This document shows, piece by piece, positions 1 to 9,560 of a stretch of DNA of 64,000 nt (position 1 is its first letter; every line of letters starts with the position of its first letter). Source of the DNA: JAHDHW01 sp965220465 (GTDB taxonomy: Bacteria; Bacteroidota; Bacteroidia; Chitinophagales; Saprospiraceae); NCBI GenBank assembly GCA_965220465.1, contig CBDCPZ010000017.1, positions 155,776-219,775 of the forward strand. Reading direction: 5' to 3'. The translations under genes were made by a program, and so were the position numbers. The notes below the pieces were generated by a model. It did not search any database. It was not told the origin of the DNA and was given only the letters and a program-made list of their open reading frames with translations.

Positions 1-66
1 CGGGAGGATATTCCTGACCGTTTATTGAGTGCCTTCAAACGATTTGCTTAAGATCAGGTTTTAAAA

Positions 67-1383
67 TTATTCTAAAATCCTTTCAAGTTTCAATCCTCTT
101 GAGCCTTTAATAAGAAAGATGGTATTTTGAAAATTTTGCTTTAAAACCCAATCTTTCAACGATTCAATTTCTTTGAAATACATAAGGTTTGTATCTTTTT
201 TTGTAACCTTTTCAAATTCACTGCCTGTTAAAATTAAGCAATCGAATTTCATTTGTTTGGCAAATTGTAGCAACTCCTGATGCTCTTTTTCGCTATAATT
301 TCCGAGTTCAAGCATATCTCCAAGAATCGCAACTTTCCGAGTCCCGTTCATTTTCAAAAGATTATTCAAGGCTTGTTTCATACTGCTTGGATTAGCATTA
401 TAAGCATCCAGAATGTATGTGTTTGTCGCTTTTTTAATCAATTGAGATCGATTATCTGATGGAATAATATTTTCAATAACTTCCTTAATACTAATTGCTG
501 GAATTTTGAAATATTTACCTATTGCAATTGCTGTTTGAATATTGTTGAAATTATAATCTCCAATGATTTGGCTCTGGACTTCAATCAATTTGTTTCCATC
601 AAGGAAAGCTACTTTTAAAAAAGGATTTTCAGCAATTAATTTTATTTCGAAAGGAATATTTTTTGAAGAAGGGATTTTACTTTGATGGTAAAAAATGCGA
701 TGAGGAATCCCCGCAGACAATTCATTTAAAAAAGGTTCATCTAAATTGACAAATACGACTCCCTCGTTTTTTCGCAGAAACTGATAAAGTTCGCTTTTAG
801 CTTTCTTGACACCTTCAAAACTTCCAAAACCTTCCAGGTGAGCCTTGCCAATATTTGTTATTATTCCATGCGTAGGTTTGGCAATGTTGCATAAAAACTC
901 AATTTCGCCAATATGATTAGCTCCCATTTCAATCACTGCGATTTCAGTATTTTTTTGCATGGCCAGTATGGTTAGCGGAAGGCCGATATGATTATTGAAG
1001 TTCCCTTTTGTGCAATGAGTCTTGTAATAACTTTTTAATACAGCATTAATTAATTCTTTTGTTGTCGTTTTTCCATTGGATCCGGTAATTGCAATGATTG
1101 GAATTTCAAAGTTCTGTCGATGAAGCTTTGCCAAATCTTGCAGGGTTTTTAAAACATCCTCAACCAGCAAATATTGATTACTGCTTTGAAAAGCCGGGTT
1201 GTCAATTATTGCATAAGCTGCGCCATTATTTATCGCTTGCTCAGCAAATTGGTTGCCATCTGCGTTTTCGCCATGCAAAGCAAAAAAAAGGCAGCCCTTA
1301 ATTGCTTTTCGGCTATCGATGACAATATCTGGGTGCTGGATAAATATTTTATAAAGGTCTTGCAAATTAATCATCGCATACAT
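67..1383 (-). CDS. murF: UDP-N-acetylmuramoyl-tripeptide--D-alanyl-D-alanine ligase (MurF)
   Basis: MurF adds D-Ala-D-Ala to the UDP-MurNAc-tripeptide in the cytoplasm, the last soluble step of peptidoglycan precursor synthesis. The 438-residue product has the Mur-ligase layout: an N-terminal substrate-binding domain, a central ATP-binding domain with P-loop GSNGKTTT at about 101-108, conserved segments EMGANHIGEIE and TNIGKAHLEGFG, and a C-terminal domain with DAYNANPSSM and ILGDMLELG. Length is normal for the family. Either Met1 or Met4 could be the start; both are close to the upstream terminator. It lies downstream of gldJ on the same strand, an arrangement also known from gliding Flavobacterium, but a strong terminator separates the two, so it probably has its own promoter. 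Confidence 0.95.
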   Translation of the reverse strand: MYAMINLQDLYKIFIQHPDIVIDSRKAIKGCLFFALHGENADGNQFAEQAINNGAAYAIIDNPAFQSSNQYLLVEDVLKTLQDLAKLHRQNFEIPIIAITGSNGKTTTKELINAVLKSYYKTHCTKGNFNNHIGLPLTILAMQKNTEIAVIEMGANHIGEIEFLCNIAKPTHGIITNIGKAHLEGFGSFEGVKKAKSELYQFLRKNEGVVFVNLDEPFLNELSAGIPHRIFYHQSKIPSSKNIPFEIKLIAENPFLKVAFLDGNKLIEVQSQIIGDYNFNNIQTAIAIGKYFKIPAISIKEVIENIIPSDNRSQLIKKATNTYILDAYNANPSSMKQALNNLLKMNGTRKVAILGDMLELGNYSEKEHQELLQFAKQMKFDCLILTGSEFEKVTKKDTNLMYFKEIESLKDWVLKQNFQNTIFLIKGSRGLKLERILE

Positions 1384-1406
1384 TTTTGACAGTTAGTTTC
1401 AATAAT

Positions 1407-1451
1407 AAAAAAAAGTCTCCGCATTTAATTTAAATGCGGAGACTTTTTTAA
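1407..1451. terminator. Bidirectional intrinsic terminator between gldJ and murF
   Basis: A near-perfect inverted repeat (arms AAGTCTCCGCATTTAA and TTAAATGCGGAGACTT, centred near 1428) is flanked by A-rich and T-rich runs, so it can terminate in either direction. Its position just after the gldJ stop fits termination of gldJ transcripts before murF. Confidence 0.85.
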
Positions 1452-1468
1452 ACCCTTTTTAGGTTATA

Positions 1469-2968
1469 TTATTTATAACGTCGTTTAACTTTCTTTTGTT
1501 TAACTTTGAAATGATTGCCGGCTGCATCTTCGTTTCCTGTGGGACCACCGGTTCTTGTCATTGCACAACGGAAACCAACAGAGCGATCAGCTTTATCTTC
1601 TTCTTTGAATCTGCGTGCTCCAGGAGAAAGCCACCAAGCACGATCAGCCCAAGAGCCACCTTTTATAACGCGAGACTTGTCACTAATCAAAGTGGTTTTA
1701 CCATAATCGTAAAGTACATAAGACTCTTTGTCACCATCAAGGTAATTATAAACCTGTCCACGCTTATAGTTTTCACGGGTTGCAGCTTCATCATCTTCAA
1801 CATATCGGTAACGAATACGGCCTAAACTATCTTTTTCAACAGGAGCTCCGTTTTCGTCAAGAACTTTAGTTTGAAATTTATTACCACGGAATGGGTTCAA
1901 ATCCTGATCGTCAACACCTCTCAAAGTGCTGCTAGTCATCGGACGGTAAAGGTCCATAGTCCATTCATTTACATTACCTGCCATGTGGTACAAACCATAG
2001 TCATTTGGTAAATAAGTACGAACAGGAGCAGGAATATGAGCCTGGTCATTTAATTTACCAGCCATCCCCATGTAATCTCCACGCCCACGCTTGAAGTTAG
2101 CAAGAATTTCACCTTGATATTTATTACGTTGTTGGAAACGAACAGTATTTCCATTCCAAGGATATATCCTTCGATCAGAAATTCTTTCATCATTTGTTGG
2201 TTGGTTGCCTAATAATGCAAGAGCCGCATATTCCCATTCAGCCTCTGTAGGTAATCGATATGAAGGTAATAAGATACCGTCTTCAAATCGAACCGGACGT
2301 TCACCTCCTGTTTGCATATCAGGTAAGTTTTTTCTTACATCTCCCTGATACTGACCAACAAGATATGATTCAGTATTAAAATTGTCTTCGTCCTTTTGTT
2401 CAGGATTAAGATTCAGAATACCTTTTTCAACAAGAATCATTTCGTTAACACGATCCGTTCTCCATTTACAATATTCATTAGCCTGAATCCAAGATACACC
2501 AACTACCGGGTAATTGTCATAAGAAGGATGCCTTAGGTAGGTTTCTACAAAAGGTTCGTTGAATGAAAGTTCTTCTCTCCAAACCAAAGTATCTGGAAGT
2601 GCATTCAAATATACTTCAGGATAAGATTCGCTGAATACTTTCCTGGTCCAATAAAGATATTCACGATAATCAATATTAGCAACTTCTGTTTCATCCATAT
2701 AAAATGAAGAAACAGTAACTCTTCTTGGAATCGCATTCCATTCAAAAATAACATCCTGATCAGTCATCCCCATGGTGAATGTACCTCCTTGAACTAATAA
2801 GAGGTTGGGGCCATTGACTTGCCCGGCATAATCTTTCTTTTCAAAGCCACCCCACTTTTGGTCGTTATATTTCCATCCAGTGGTTGCTGATTGTTCTTTC
2901 TTACCGCATGCACTAAAAAGCAGCATTGTTAAGATGAAAAGTGAACCTAACTTCAACAGTTTTTTCAT
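1469..2968 (-). CDS. gldJ: Gliding motility lipoprotein GldJ (FGE-sulfatase fold)
   Basis: This 499-residue lipoprotein has a type II signal peptide with lipobox Cys at residue 21 (LFSAC). A formylglycine-generating-enzyme-like domain runs from about 55 to 475 (GGTFTMG near its start, YPVVGVSWIQANEYCKWR in the middle, RVIKGGSWADRAWWLSPG near the end). GldJ and GldK are paralogous lipoproteins with this fold that support the T9SS and gliding. GldJ is preferred because of the ALPDTLVWR and RHPSYDNYPVVGVSW segments and because the neighbours are murF on one side and porU/porV on the other, as at the gldJ locus of Flavobacterium. gldL, gldM and gldN are not adjacent, which also argues against GldK. 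A lysine-rich tail (KVKQKKVKRRYK) ends the protein. Expression is probably driven by the promoter at 3001-3029. Confidence 0.82.
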   Translation of the reverse strand: MKKLLKLGSLFILTMLLFSACGKKEQSATTGWKYNDQKWGGFEKKDYAGQVNGPNLLLVQGGTFTMGMTDQDVIFEWNAIPRRVTVSSFYMDETEVANIDYREYLYWTRKVFSESYPEVYLNALPDTLVWREELSFNEPFVETYLRHPSYDNYPVVGVSWIQANEYCKWRTDRVNEMILVEKGILNLNPEQKDEDNFNTESYLVGQYQGDVRKNLPDMQTGGERPVRFEDGILLPSYRLPTEAEWEYAALALLGNQPTNDERISDRRIYPWNGNTVRFQQRNKYQGEILANFKRGRGDYMGMAGKLNDQAHIPAPVRTYLPNDYGLYHMAGNVNEWTMDLYRPMTSSTLRGVDDQDLNPFRGNKFQTKVLDENGAPVEKDSLGRIRYRYVEDDEAATRENYKRGQVYNYLDGDKESYVLYDYGKTTLISDKSRVIKGGSWADRAWWLSPGARRFKEEDKADRSVGFRCAMTRTGGPTGNEDAAGNHFKVKQKKVKRRYK

Positions 2969-3000
2969 TGTTTATATTATTTTCTTTTTAAAATGACCAA

Positions 3001-3029
3001 CAAATATAGTGAAAAAATTAAAATCCAAA
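3001..3029 (-). promoter_or_regulatory. Bacteroidota-type promoter for gldJ
   Basis: On the minus strand TTTG (3026-3029) is followed after 17 bp by TATATTTG (3001-3008). This matches the Bacteroidota -33/-7 consensus TTTG...TAnnTTTG. The predicted transcription start is about 25 bp upstream of the gldJ ATG. Confidence 0.65.
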
Positions 3030-3147
3030 AATATGAATGGATGCTTTATCTCGATTGATGCAAAATCAATGCCTTTTTTAACCACAATTCTTTAATTTCT
3101 ACGCGCTAAAAGTATTGAAATTGCTATATAGTTCAGATAATTAATAA

Positions 3148-4149
3148 TTATCTAAAAAGTTGAAAACAATCGCTATAATCTACTCCTTTGTTTCGTTCGA
3201 AGTTCAATGTTATTGAAACTTCATGGCTTCCTCCCGTATATCCGGAAAGGCCAGATACGGTCACGTCATAGCTATAACCAACTTTGAAAATTCCCTTCTT
3301 CACTCCCACTAAAAAAATAGCGGCATCTGGATTTGAAAGTGCCTGACGATACCAAACTCCGGCAAAGACAGCTCCTAAACTTCCATAGGCTCCAACATTC
3401 AACTGTCCAAAATCACCTTGTTTTATAAACATAATATTTGGAGATATAAACGCCGATGGTTTTCGTTTATTGCCTTCTATTAATTTTATCTCCATCCCTC
3501 CGTGAATCGTAAAACGTATGGGTAAACCTGTGTTCAAATTGTCGTTAATTCCCAGCAGTGACTCGTCGGGTGTGTTCAAATGTTTCATCGATAAACCACC
3601 ATAAAACATTTTGCTGTAGGCAAGTATTCCGGCAGAGATGTCAAAGTAAGAATTATTGAGGTTTTCCGGTGGAACTTCTTCAGTTTGGATGGGAGTTCCT
3701 CCAGGAGTAGTCGTTCCAAATCTAGGGTCAATTTGATCAAGAAACACAAATTTGCTCCAATTGTATCGCGCTTGCACAGCACTTCCTTCAACACCAAGCT
3801 TTAAAAAAAAGTCCCTTTTTACCTGAAGCCGGTAAGCGAAGAAGCCACTTATTTTATTTGTTTTCAACAACCCATTTCCTGCATCATCAGCGAGAATTGA
3901 TAAACCATAGCCTATATTCAATGAAGGGGAAAATTGATCATAAGCGATTGAATAAGTAACGTATGCCTTATCAAGAGATGGCCATTGGTTTCGGTAATTT
4001 ATTGCAATATGCGGCGCGTAAGTATTTCCGGCAAATGCTGGATTGATTTGTAAAGGAGCAGAATAAAATTGACTGAAAATCGGATCCTGTGCACTTACAC
4101 AAAAGCAAACCAACCAAAGGCTTAAAAAAAGTATTATATTTCTTAACAT
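3148..4149 (-). CDS. PorP/SprF family outer membrane protein
   Basis: This is a 333-residue outer membrane protein of the PorP/SprF family, members of which anchor type B T9SS cargo or link to the GldKN ring. The chosen start (4149) gives a clean signal peptide ending CFCVSAQ; an upstream in-frame Met at 4188 would put 13 hydrophilic residues before it. The mature N-terminus DPIFSQFYSAPLQINPAFAG is the family hallmark. Later segments KVGYSYDVTVSGLSGYTGGS and HEVSITLNF form the usual C-terminal beta strands. It is divergent from porU. Which cargo it serves cannot be told from sequence; the SprB-like adhesin at 30 kb is one candidate only by co-occurrence in this window. Confidence 0.88.
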   Translation of the reverse strand: MLRNIILFLSLWLVCFCVSAQDPIFSQFYSAPLQINPAFAGNTYAPHIAINYRNQWPSLDKAYVTYSIAYDQFSPSLNIGYGLSILADDAGNGLLKTNKISGFFAYRLQVKRDFFLKLGVEGSAVQARYNWSKFVFLDQIDPRFGTTTPGGTPIQTEEVPPENLNNSYFDISAGILAYSKMFYGGLSMKHLNTPDESLLGINDNLNTGLPIRFTIHGGMEIKLIEGNKRKPSAFISPNIMFIKQGDFGQLNVGAYGSLGAVFAGVWYRQALSNPDAAIFLVGVKKGIFKVGYSYDVTVSGLSGYTGGSHEVSITLNFERNKGVDYSDCFQLFR

Positions 4150-4276
4150 AGATGCAATATAATTAGATTGAAAAACGAAAAAGAGCAAAGTTTGTTAAAC
4201 TAACGAAAAAGTCACATACTTGCTATTTCAAAAACAATACTTGAGATATATTAACGTTTCTATAACAATTTAAAGT

Positions 4277-4313
4277 AAACGATACTTAGATCATCAAAAT
4301 TGTAGTATCGTTT
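4277..4313. promoter_or_regulatory. 10-bp inverted repeat between porP/sprF and porU
   Basis: AAACGATACT (4277-4286) and AGTATCGTTT (4304-4313) form a perfect inverted repeat with a 17-bp centre, 39 bp before the porU ATG. No gene ends here on either strand, so a terminator is not expected. An operator or a 5'-leader hairpin is more plausible. Confidence 0.45.
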
Positions 4314-4352
4314 TGTATTCTTACTTACAAAAAACAAACTTATAAAATAAAC

Positions 4353-7300
4353 ATGAGGAATTGTACAATATTATTTGTCTTAATGTTTTATGTGTCAACA
4401 ATTTTTGCACAATCTTCAATTACTGTTCGGGAATCGATTAATTGGGATGATAATCCAGTAATACATAATCCTACCGGAAACTTTGAAACAAAAATTTGGA
4501 ATTTTAATGGTGCCACCTTTAATCCGGTTTATCCATCTTTGCCAATTTTTTCTGATCGTCACCCGGTAAATTCTTATGGCTTTGCTGATGTTGAGCTTGT
4601 AAATGTCCAATTTGAATCTTTCGATAAAAACTTATCAGAAGATGATCAACATCTCGGAGAGGAATTAAATTTTGAAGCAGTGGTTTTTAACGACCGTGGC
4701 AATTACTATTTGTATTATTCCTTTATACCTATTATAAAAACAAATTCAGGACGATTTGAAAAGGTAACTTCTTTCGAGCTCAAATTAAATTATACCCAAC
4801 AGCCTCAAAGTAATTCACGAACGACCTATCCTTATAATTCCATTTTAGAGAATGGCGAGATTTATAAAATTGCGGTGTCGAGTTCAGGTATGCATAAAAT
4901 TAGTTTTGATTTTTTAAAAAATGACCTCGAAATAGATATTGAAAATATTGATCCGCGAAAAATAGGAATTTATGGCGGTGGCGGTGGCATACTGCCTGAA
5001 GCTGTTGACGAACCTCGCTACGAAGCGCTTACCGAACTCGCTATTTTTATAAATGGTGAAAGTGATGGTCAATTTAATACCAATGATTTTATTTTATTTT
5101 ATGCTGAAGGGCCTGACAAATGGCATTATAACGAGACATTAGAATCGTTTCAAAGGCCTAAAAATTTTTACTCTAATAAAAACTATTATTTCATTAAAAT
5201 AAAAAATGAAAACGGTCTTCGTCCATCTTCCCAATCCTCAATTAATAGCACACAGTACACATGTAATAGCTTCGATGCATATAGCAGATTTGAGGAAGAT
5301 CAGTTTAATTTATTAAATGAATCCGTTGGAGCTCAGGGCTCTGGTAGAGACTGGTATGGCGACCCTTATAATCCCGTAAGAGATCGGACATACAGTGATT
5401 TTTCTTTTCCAAATATAATCACTTCCGAGCCGGCGAATATAAGAGTTAGATTTGCAGGCAGAAGCAGAGTAGGAAGCAACTTAAATGTAAGCGTAGCGGG
5501 CCAGAACTTTTCAACTACAATAACTAAAGTTAATTGGACAAATAACGAGGATTCTTACGCGAGGAATGTACTAATTAATGAAACTTTCAACCCTTCCGGG
5601 AGCAGTATTAATGTGGGCGTTTCCTACCCGACTGTTGGAGATGGAACCAATATTGGTTGGCTTGATTATATAGAATTAAATGTGCGTCGTCAGCTTAGAT
5701 TGGAGGGAAGCCAATTGTCTTTTAGAGATCATAAATCACTGGACTATAATGCTACTAAGTTTCAATTGTCTAATATTAATAACAGCACAGTTGTCTGGGA
5801 TATCACGGATAGATTACAACCAAAAAACCAGGCCTTTGATATAAACGGTACAACTTTAAGTTTTGGAGGAAATACTGAAGGCAACTTGAAAGAATATGTT
5901 GCTTTTGATCCGAACAGTTCTTTTTCCAGCCCGGAGGCTGTTGGTCAGGTAGGAAATCAGAATTACCATGGAATTGACAATGTCGATATGGTCATTGTTT
6001 ATCATCCGGATTTTGAAGAAGCAACCAACCGATTAATTCAACACCGCCAAAGTTTCAATGGTTTTACGATGCGAAAGGTGAGGATTGATTTGTTATTTAA
6101 CGAGTTTTCCAGCGGACGCCAGGATGCTTCAGCTATTCGTGATTTTGCAAAAATGTTGTATGATAGAAACAGTAATAAATTTAAGTATTTATTATTGATG
6201 GGTGATGGTTCGTTTGACCATCGTGATATTACAGGGCAGGGTAAAAATTATATTACAGTTTACGAAACCACCACTTCGCTCGATCCTATCTATTCCTTCC
6301 CATCTGACGATTATTATGCTTTGCTTACAGAAGGGGAAGGACAGGGCCTTATTGGAGCATTAGATATTGATGTTGGTAGAATTCCTGCCCGTACTGGTTA
6401 TGAGGCGAATGCGGTTGTACAAAAAATTATTGATTACGAAACCAATTCAAAGTCATTGAAAGATTGGCGAAATCGTTTGGTATTTAACGCTGATGATGAA
6501 GATGGGAGTCTTCATTTAGATCAAGCTGATGAAATAGCACAAAATGTTCGTAGTGAGCATCCGATTTTCAATATGAACAAAATATATTTTGATGCTTATC
6601 AACAGGAATCAACACCTGGCGGCGAACGATTTCCAAAAGCTACAGAAGCAATCAACCGGGATATTTATAAAGGAGTACTGGTCATGAATTATATGGGGCA
6701 TGGAGGCTCAACTGGTTGGGCACAAGAGCGAGTACTTACTCTTAGCGATATAAATAGCTGGGATAATTATTATAAACTTCCCCTTTTGGTAACAGCAACT
6801 TGCTCATTTGCCGGTTATGATGAACCATCCATTACTACAGCTGGTGAATTGGCAATGCTAAAAGAAGATGGAGGAGTGATTGGATTGTTTACAACTACCA
6901 GAGCAGTATTTTCGTCTCATAATAAAATATTAACGAAATCGGTTTTTAACAATATTTTTCAGCCTCTTGGTGAAGAAGTAATCGCCATTGGTGAAATATT
7001 GCGAACTGCTAAGAATACTAGTGGTGCAGCTACTTCCAATTCACGTAAATTTACTCTTATTGGTGATCCTGCTTTAAAACTGGCTATTCCCAAACAAAAT
7101 ATTGTTACTACAAAAATTAATGACCATGATCTTTCTGATGGTTTATTGGGAGATACGATCCGGGCTTTGCAAAAAGTTACAATCGAAGGATTAGTTCAGG
7201 ATTTTAATGGGAATGTTCTTACAGGGTTTAATGGTACAGTATATCCTACCATTTTTGATAAAGAAATAACGGTAACGACGCTTAGCCAAAACAGCGGAAG

Positions 7301-8186
7301 CCCTAAGCGTGATTTTCAAATTCAAAAAAACATAATTTTTAAAGGTCGTGCGAAAGTAATAAACGGAGCTTTCAGCTTTTCATTCGTCGTTCCAAAAGAT
7401 ATTAATTATGAATACGGATTTGGAAAAATAAGCTATTATGCTGAAGATGGAAATGCGCTTGATGCCAGAGGATATTACGATAAAATAGTCATCGGCGGTA
7501 CTCATCTTGGAGCAATTGTTGACGATCAGGGACCACTGGTTCAGGTATATATGAATTCCGAAAATTTTGCTTTTGGAGGACTTACCAGCCCAAATCCGAC
7601 GCTGTTAGTTAAGCTGTCTGACGATAATGGTATTAATGTTGTTGGGAATAGTATTGGCCATGACTTGACAGGGGTTTTGGATGAGGTTACTCAAGAGACC
7701 TATATTCTTAATGACTTTTATGAATCCGAATTGGATGATTATACAAAAGGAGAAGTTCGGTTTCCGTTGTTCGACCTGGAAGAAGGTGTTCATGCTATAA
7801 AAGTTAAAGCTTGGGACGTGGCAAATAATTCTGGTGAAGGGTATACAGAATTTTTAGTAGCTTCAAATACTGCGGTGACTTTAGATTACGTTTTAAATTA
7901 TCCTAATCCATTTACCACCTCCACCAATTTCCAGTTTGAACACAATATGAAGAATCAAAATTTGGATATCCAAATTCAGATTTTTACAATAGCTGGGCGG
8001 TTAGTTAAAACAATTGAGGATAATGTGTTTACAGATGGTAGAAGAGTTTCTGGTATAAATTGGAATGGGACAGATGATTTTGGCGGACAATTGGGCAAAG
8101 GAGTTTATCTGTACAAAGTGAAAGTAAGAGCTGAAGGAACTGAAACGACTGAAAGCGATTTTGAAAAGTTAGTTATTCTAAAATAA
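4353..8186 (+). CDS. porU: Type IX secretion system sortase PorU
   Basis: PorU is the cell-surface C25 (gingipain-like) peptidase that removes T9SS C-terminal signals and attaches cargo to the surface glycolipid. The 1277-residue product starts with a signal peptide (ending STIFAQ) and has a long N-terminal beta region. The C25 caspase-like domain spans roughly 540-900, with catalytic His783 in NYMGHGGSTGW and Cys817 in VTATCSFAGY. The C-terminus carries its own CTD-like segment (LNYPNPFTTSTNFQF near 1185, GKGVYLYKV near 1250), as known PorU proteins do. Length fits PorU. It is followed after 85 bp by porV, its attachment-complex partner. The ATG at 4353 is directly followed by signal-peptide codons. 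Confidence 0.95.
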   Translation: MRNCTILFVLMFYVSTIFAQSSITVRESINWDDNPVIHNPTGNFETKIWNFNGATFNPVYPSLPIFSDRHPVNSYGFADVELVNVQFESFDKNLSEDDQHLGEELNFEAVVFNDRGNYYLYYSFIPIIKTNSGRFEKVTSFELKLNYTQQPQSNSRTTYPYNSILENGEIYKIAVSSSGMHKISFDFLKNDLEIDIENIDPRKIGIYGGGGGILPEAVDEPRYEALTELAIFINGESDGQFNTNDFILFYAEGPDKWHYNETLESFQRPKNFYSNKNYYFIKIKNENGLRPSSQSSINSTQYTCNSFDAYSRFEEDQFNLLNESVGAQGSGRDWYGDPYNPVRDRTYSDFSFPNIITSEPANIRVRFAGRSRVGSNLNVSVAGQNFSTTITKVNWTNNEDSYARNVLINETFNPSGSSINVGVSYPTVGDGTNIGWLDYIELNVRRQLRLEGSQLSFRDHKSLDYNATKFQLSNINNSTVVWDITDRLQPKNQAFDINGTTLSFGGNTEGNLKEYVAFDPNSSFSSPEAVGQVGNQNYHGIDNVDMVIVYHPDFEEATNRLIQHRQSFNGFTMRKVRIDLLFNEFSSGRQDASAIRDFAKMLYDRNSNKFKYLLLMGDGSFDHRDITGQGKNYITVYETTTSLDPIYSFPSDDYYALLTEGEGQGLIGALDIDVGRIPARTGYEANAVVQKIIDYETNSKSLKDWRNRLVFNADDEDGSLHLDQADEIAQNVRSEHPIFNMNKIYFDAYQQESTPGGERFPKATEAINRDIYKGVLVMNYMGHGGSTGWAQERVLTLSDINSWDNYYKLPLLVTATCSFAGYDEPSITTAGELAMLKEDGGVIGLFTTTRAVFSSHNKILTKSVFNNIFQPLGEEVIAIGEILRTAKNTSGAATSNSRKFTLIGDPALKLAIPKQNIVTTKINDHDLSDGLLGDTIRALQKVTIEGLVQDFNGNVLTGFNGTVYPTIFDKEITVTTLSQNSGSPKRDFQIQKNIIFKGRAKVINGAFSFSFVVPKDINYEYGFGKISYYAEDGNALDARGYYDKIVIGGTHLGAIVDDQGPLVQVYMNSENFAFGGLTSPNPTLLVKLSDDNGINVVGNSIGHDLTGVLDEVTQETYILNDFYESELDDYTKGEVRFPLFDLEEGVHAIKVKAWDVANNSGEGYTEFLVASNTAVTLDYVLNYPNPFTTSTNFQFEHNMKNQNLDIQIQIFTIAGRLVKTIEDNVFTDGRRVSGINWNGTDDFGGQLGKGVYLYKVKVRAEGTETTESDFEKLVILK

Positions 8187-8237
8187 AATATGTGTTTTGA
8201 AGGATTGTTTTACACAATATCTTCCTTCACAAATCAT

Positions 8238-8245
8238 TATATTTG
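8238..8245 (+). promoter_or_regulatory. Possible -7 element upstream of porV
   Basis: TATATTTG matches TAnnTTTG and lies 27 bp before the porV start. No good TTTG -33 element was found at the usual distance, so read-through from porU may be the main source of porV mRNA. Confidence 0.35.
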
Positions 8246-8271
8246 CGGGATTTTTTTTTTGAAACCATTTT

Positions 8272-9501
8272 ATGAACATCATGATGAAATTAATACTAAG
8301 CGTTGTTTCAACTACAATGCTACTTTTTACAAGCCTGAACATTAATGCGCAAACATGTCTTGAGAGTCCTCCGGGGAGCGGAAATTATATTTTGCCCGAT
8401 GGCTCTCCTTGTCCAAATACAATTGTTACAGCTGTACCTTTTTTGAGAATCGTTCCTGATGCTCGTTCAGGTGCAATGGGTGATGTTGGAATAGCGCTGT
8501 CGCCAGATGCAAACTCAATGGCACTTAATGCTTCAAAGTTAGCTAATGTCAAAAATGATATTAGTGTCTCTGCAACTTATACTCCCTGGCTAAGGGCTTT
8601 GGGGTTGCAAGATGTTTACCTGGCTTATTTAGCTGGATATAAGCAGATTGATGAACTCCAAACCATAGGGATGAGCCTTCGTTATTTTTCGCTGGGTACC
8701 ATTTCATTTACCGATGAAAACGGCCAGGCACTTGGAACGGGAAAACCCAATGAGTTTGAAATTGCAGTAGCTTATGCTCGAAAACTGTCGTCAAAATTTT
8801 CTGTAGGGTTTACTCCAAAATTCATCTACAGTAATTTGGCTTCCGGTCAACGTATTGGTGATGTTGATATAACTCCAGGAGTAGCAGGTGCGGCAGATAT
8901 TTCAATGATTTACGTAACGCCAATCAAACATTCCAATAGTGAATCTGAATTGTCAATCGGATTGGCCATTACTAATCTGGGGACTAAAATTTCGTACACT
9001 AATTCTATTAACAAGGATTACATTCCAACAAACCTTGGAATTGGTGCCGCCTGGAAGTTTAATTTTGATGAGTACAATACTTTTACAATTGCAGCTGATA
9101 TTAATAAATTGCTAGTTCCAACTCCGGTTTATCCGAATGACCCAAAATATGATGAAGATGCTAACGGGATAGCAGATTATAAAGAGAAATCTACTTTTGG
9201 GGCAATGCTTGGGTCATTTAGTGATGCACCAGGTGGAGGAGCTGAAGAGCTTCGGGAATTGATGTATTCTGTTGGATTAGAATATTGGTATGATGAACAA
9301 TTTTCTGTAAGAGCCGGATATTATACTGAAAACTCTACAAAAGGTAATCGTAGTTTTTTCACTGTCGGGATTGGATTAAAATACAATATTTTTGGTTTGA
9401 ATTTTTCCTACTTGATTCCTACAACGAATCAACGTAATCCTCTTGACAATACACTTCGATTCTCGTTGTTATTTGACTTTGGAGGTGCTGGACTAGAATA
9501 A
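8272..9501 (+). CDS. porV: Type IX secretion outer membrane protein PorV (LptO)
   Basis: PorV is an outer-membrane beta barrel that shuttles T9SS cargo from the SprA translocon to PorU. The 409-residue product has a signal peptide (ending NINAQ), then the PorV hallmark region FLRIVPDARSGAMGDVG and SPDANSMALNASKLAN near residues 63-100. Barrel strands follow to a C-terminal LRFSLLFDFGG. Several Met codons (1, 4, 5) could start it; 8272 is given as the longest. It directly follows porU, and the two are functional partners, so an operon is likely. A terminator follows at 9521-9560. Confidence 0.94.
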   Translation: MNIMMKLILSVVSTTMLLFTSLNINAQTCLESPPGSGNYILPDGSPCPNTIVTAVPFLRIVPDARSGAMGDVGIALSPDANSMALNASKLANVKNDISVSATYTPWLRALGLQDVYLAYLAGYKQIDELQTIGMSLRYFSLGTISFTDENGQALGTGKPNEFEIAVAYARKLSSKFSVGFTPKFIYSNLASGQRIGDVDITPGVAGAADISMIYVTPIKHSNSESELSIGLAITNLGTKISYTNSINKDYIPTNLGIGAAWKFNFDEYNTFTIAADINKLLVPTPVYPNDPKYDEDANGIADYKEKSTFGAMLGSFSDAPGGGAEELRELMYSVGLEYWYDEQFSVRAGYYTENSTKGNRSFFTVGIGLKYNIFGLNFSYLIPTTNQRNPLDNTLRFSLLFDFGGAGLE

Positions 9502-9520
9502 TAAAAAAAGATTTTTAAAT

Positions 9521-9560
9521 AAAAAAAGGGAATCCTGAATACTTGGGATTCCCTTTTTTA
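9521..9560. terminator. Bidirectional terminator after porV
   Basis: Inverted repeat AAAAAAGGGAATCC / GGATTCCCTTTTTT with a 10-bp loop. It closes the porU-porV transcript and overlaps the stop codon of the convergent gene on the minus strand, so it can serve both. Confidence 0.85.

Noticed and set aside
1469..2968. Assignment of the FGE-type lipoprotein as GldK
   Set aside because: GldK and GldJ are paralogs, but the neighbours (murF, porU, porV) and the conserved segments fit GldJ, and gldLMN are absent.
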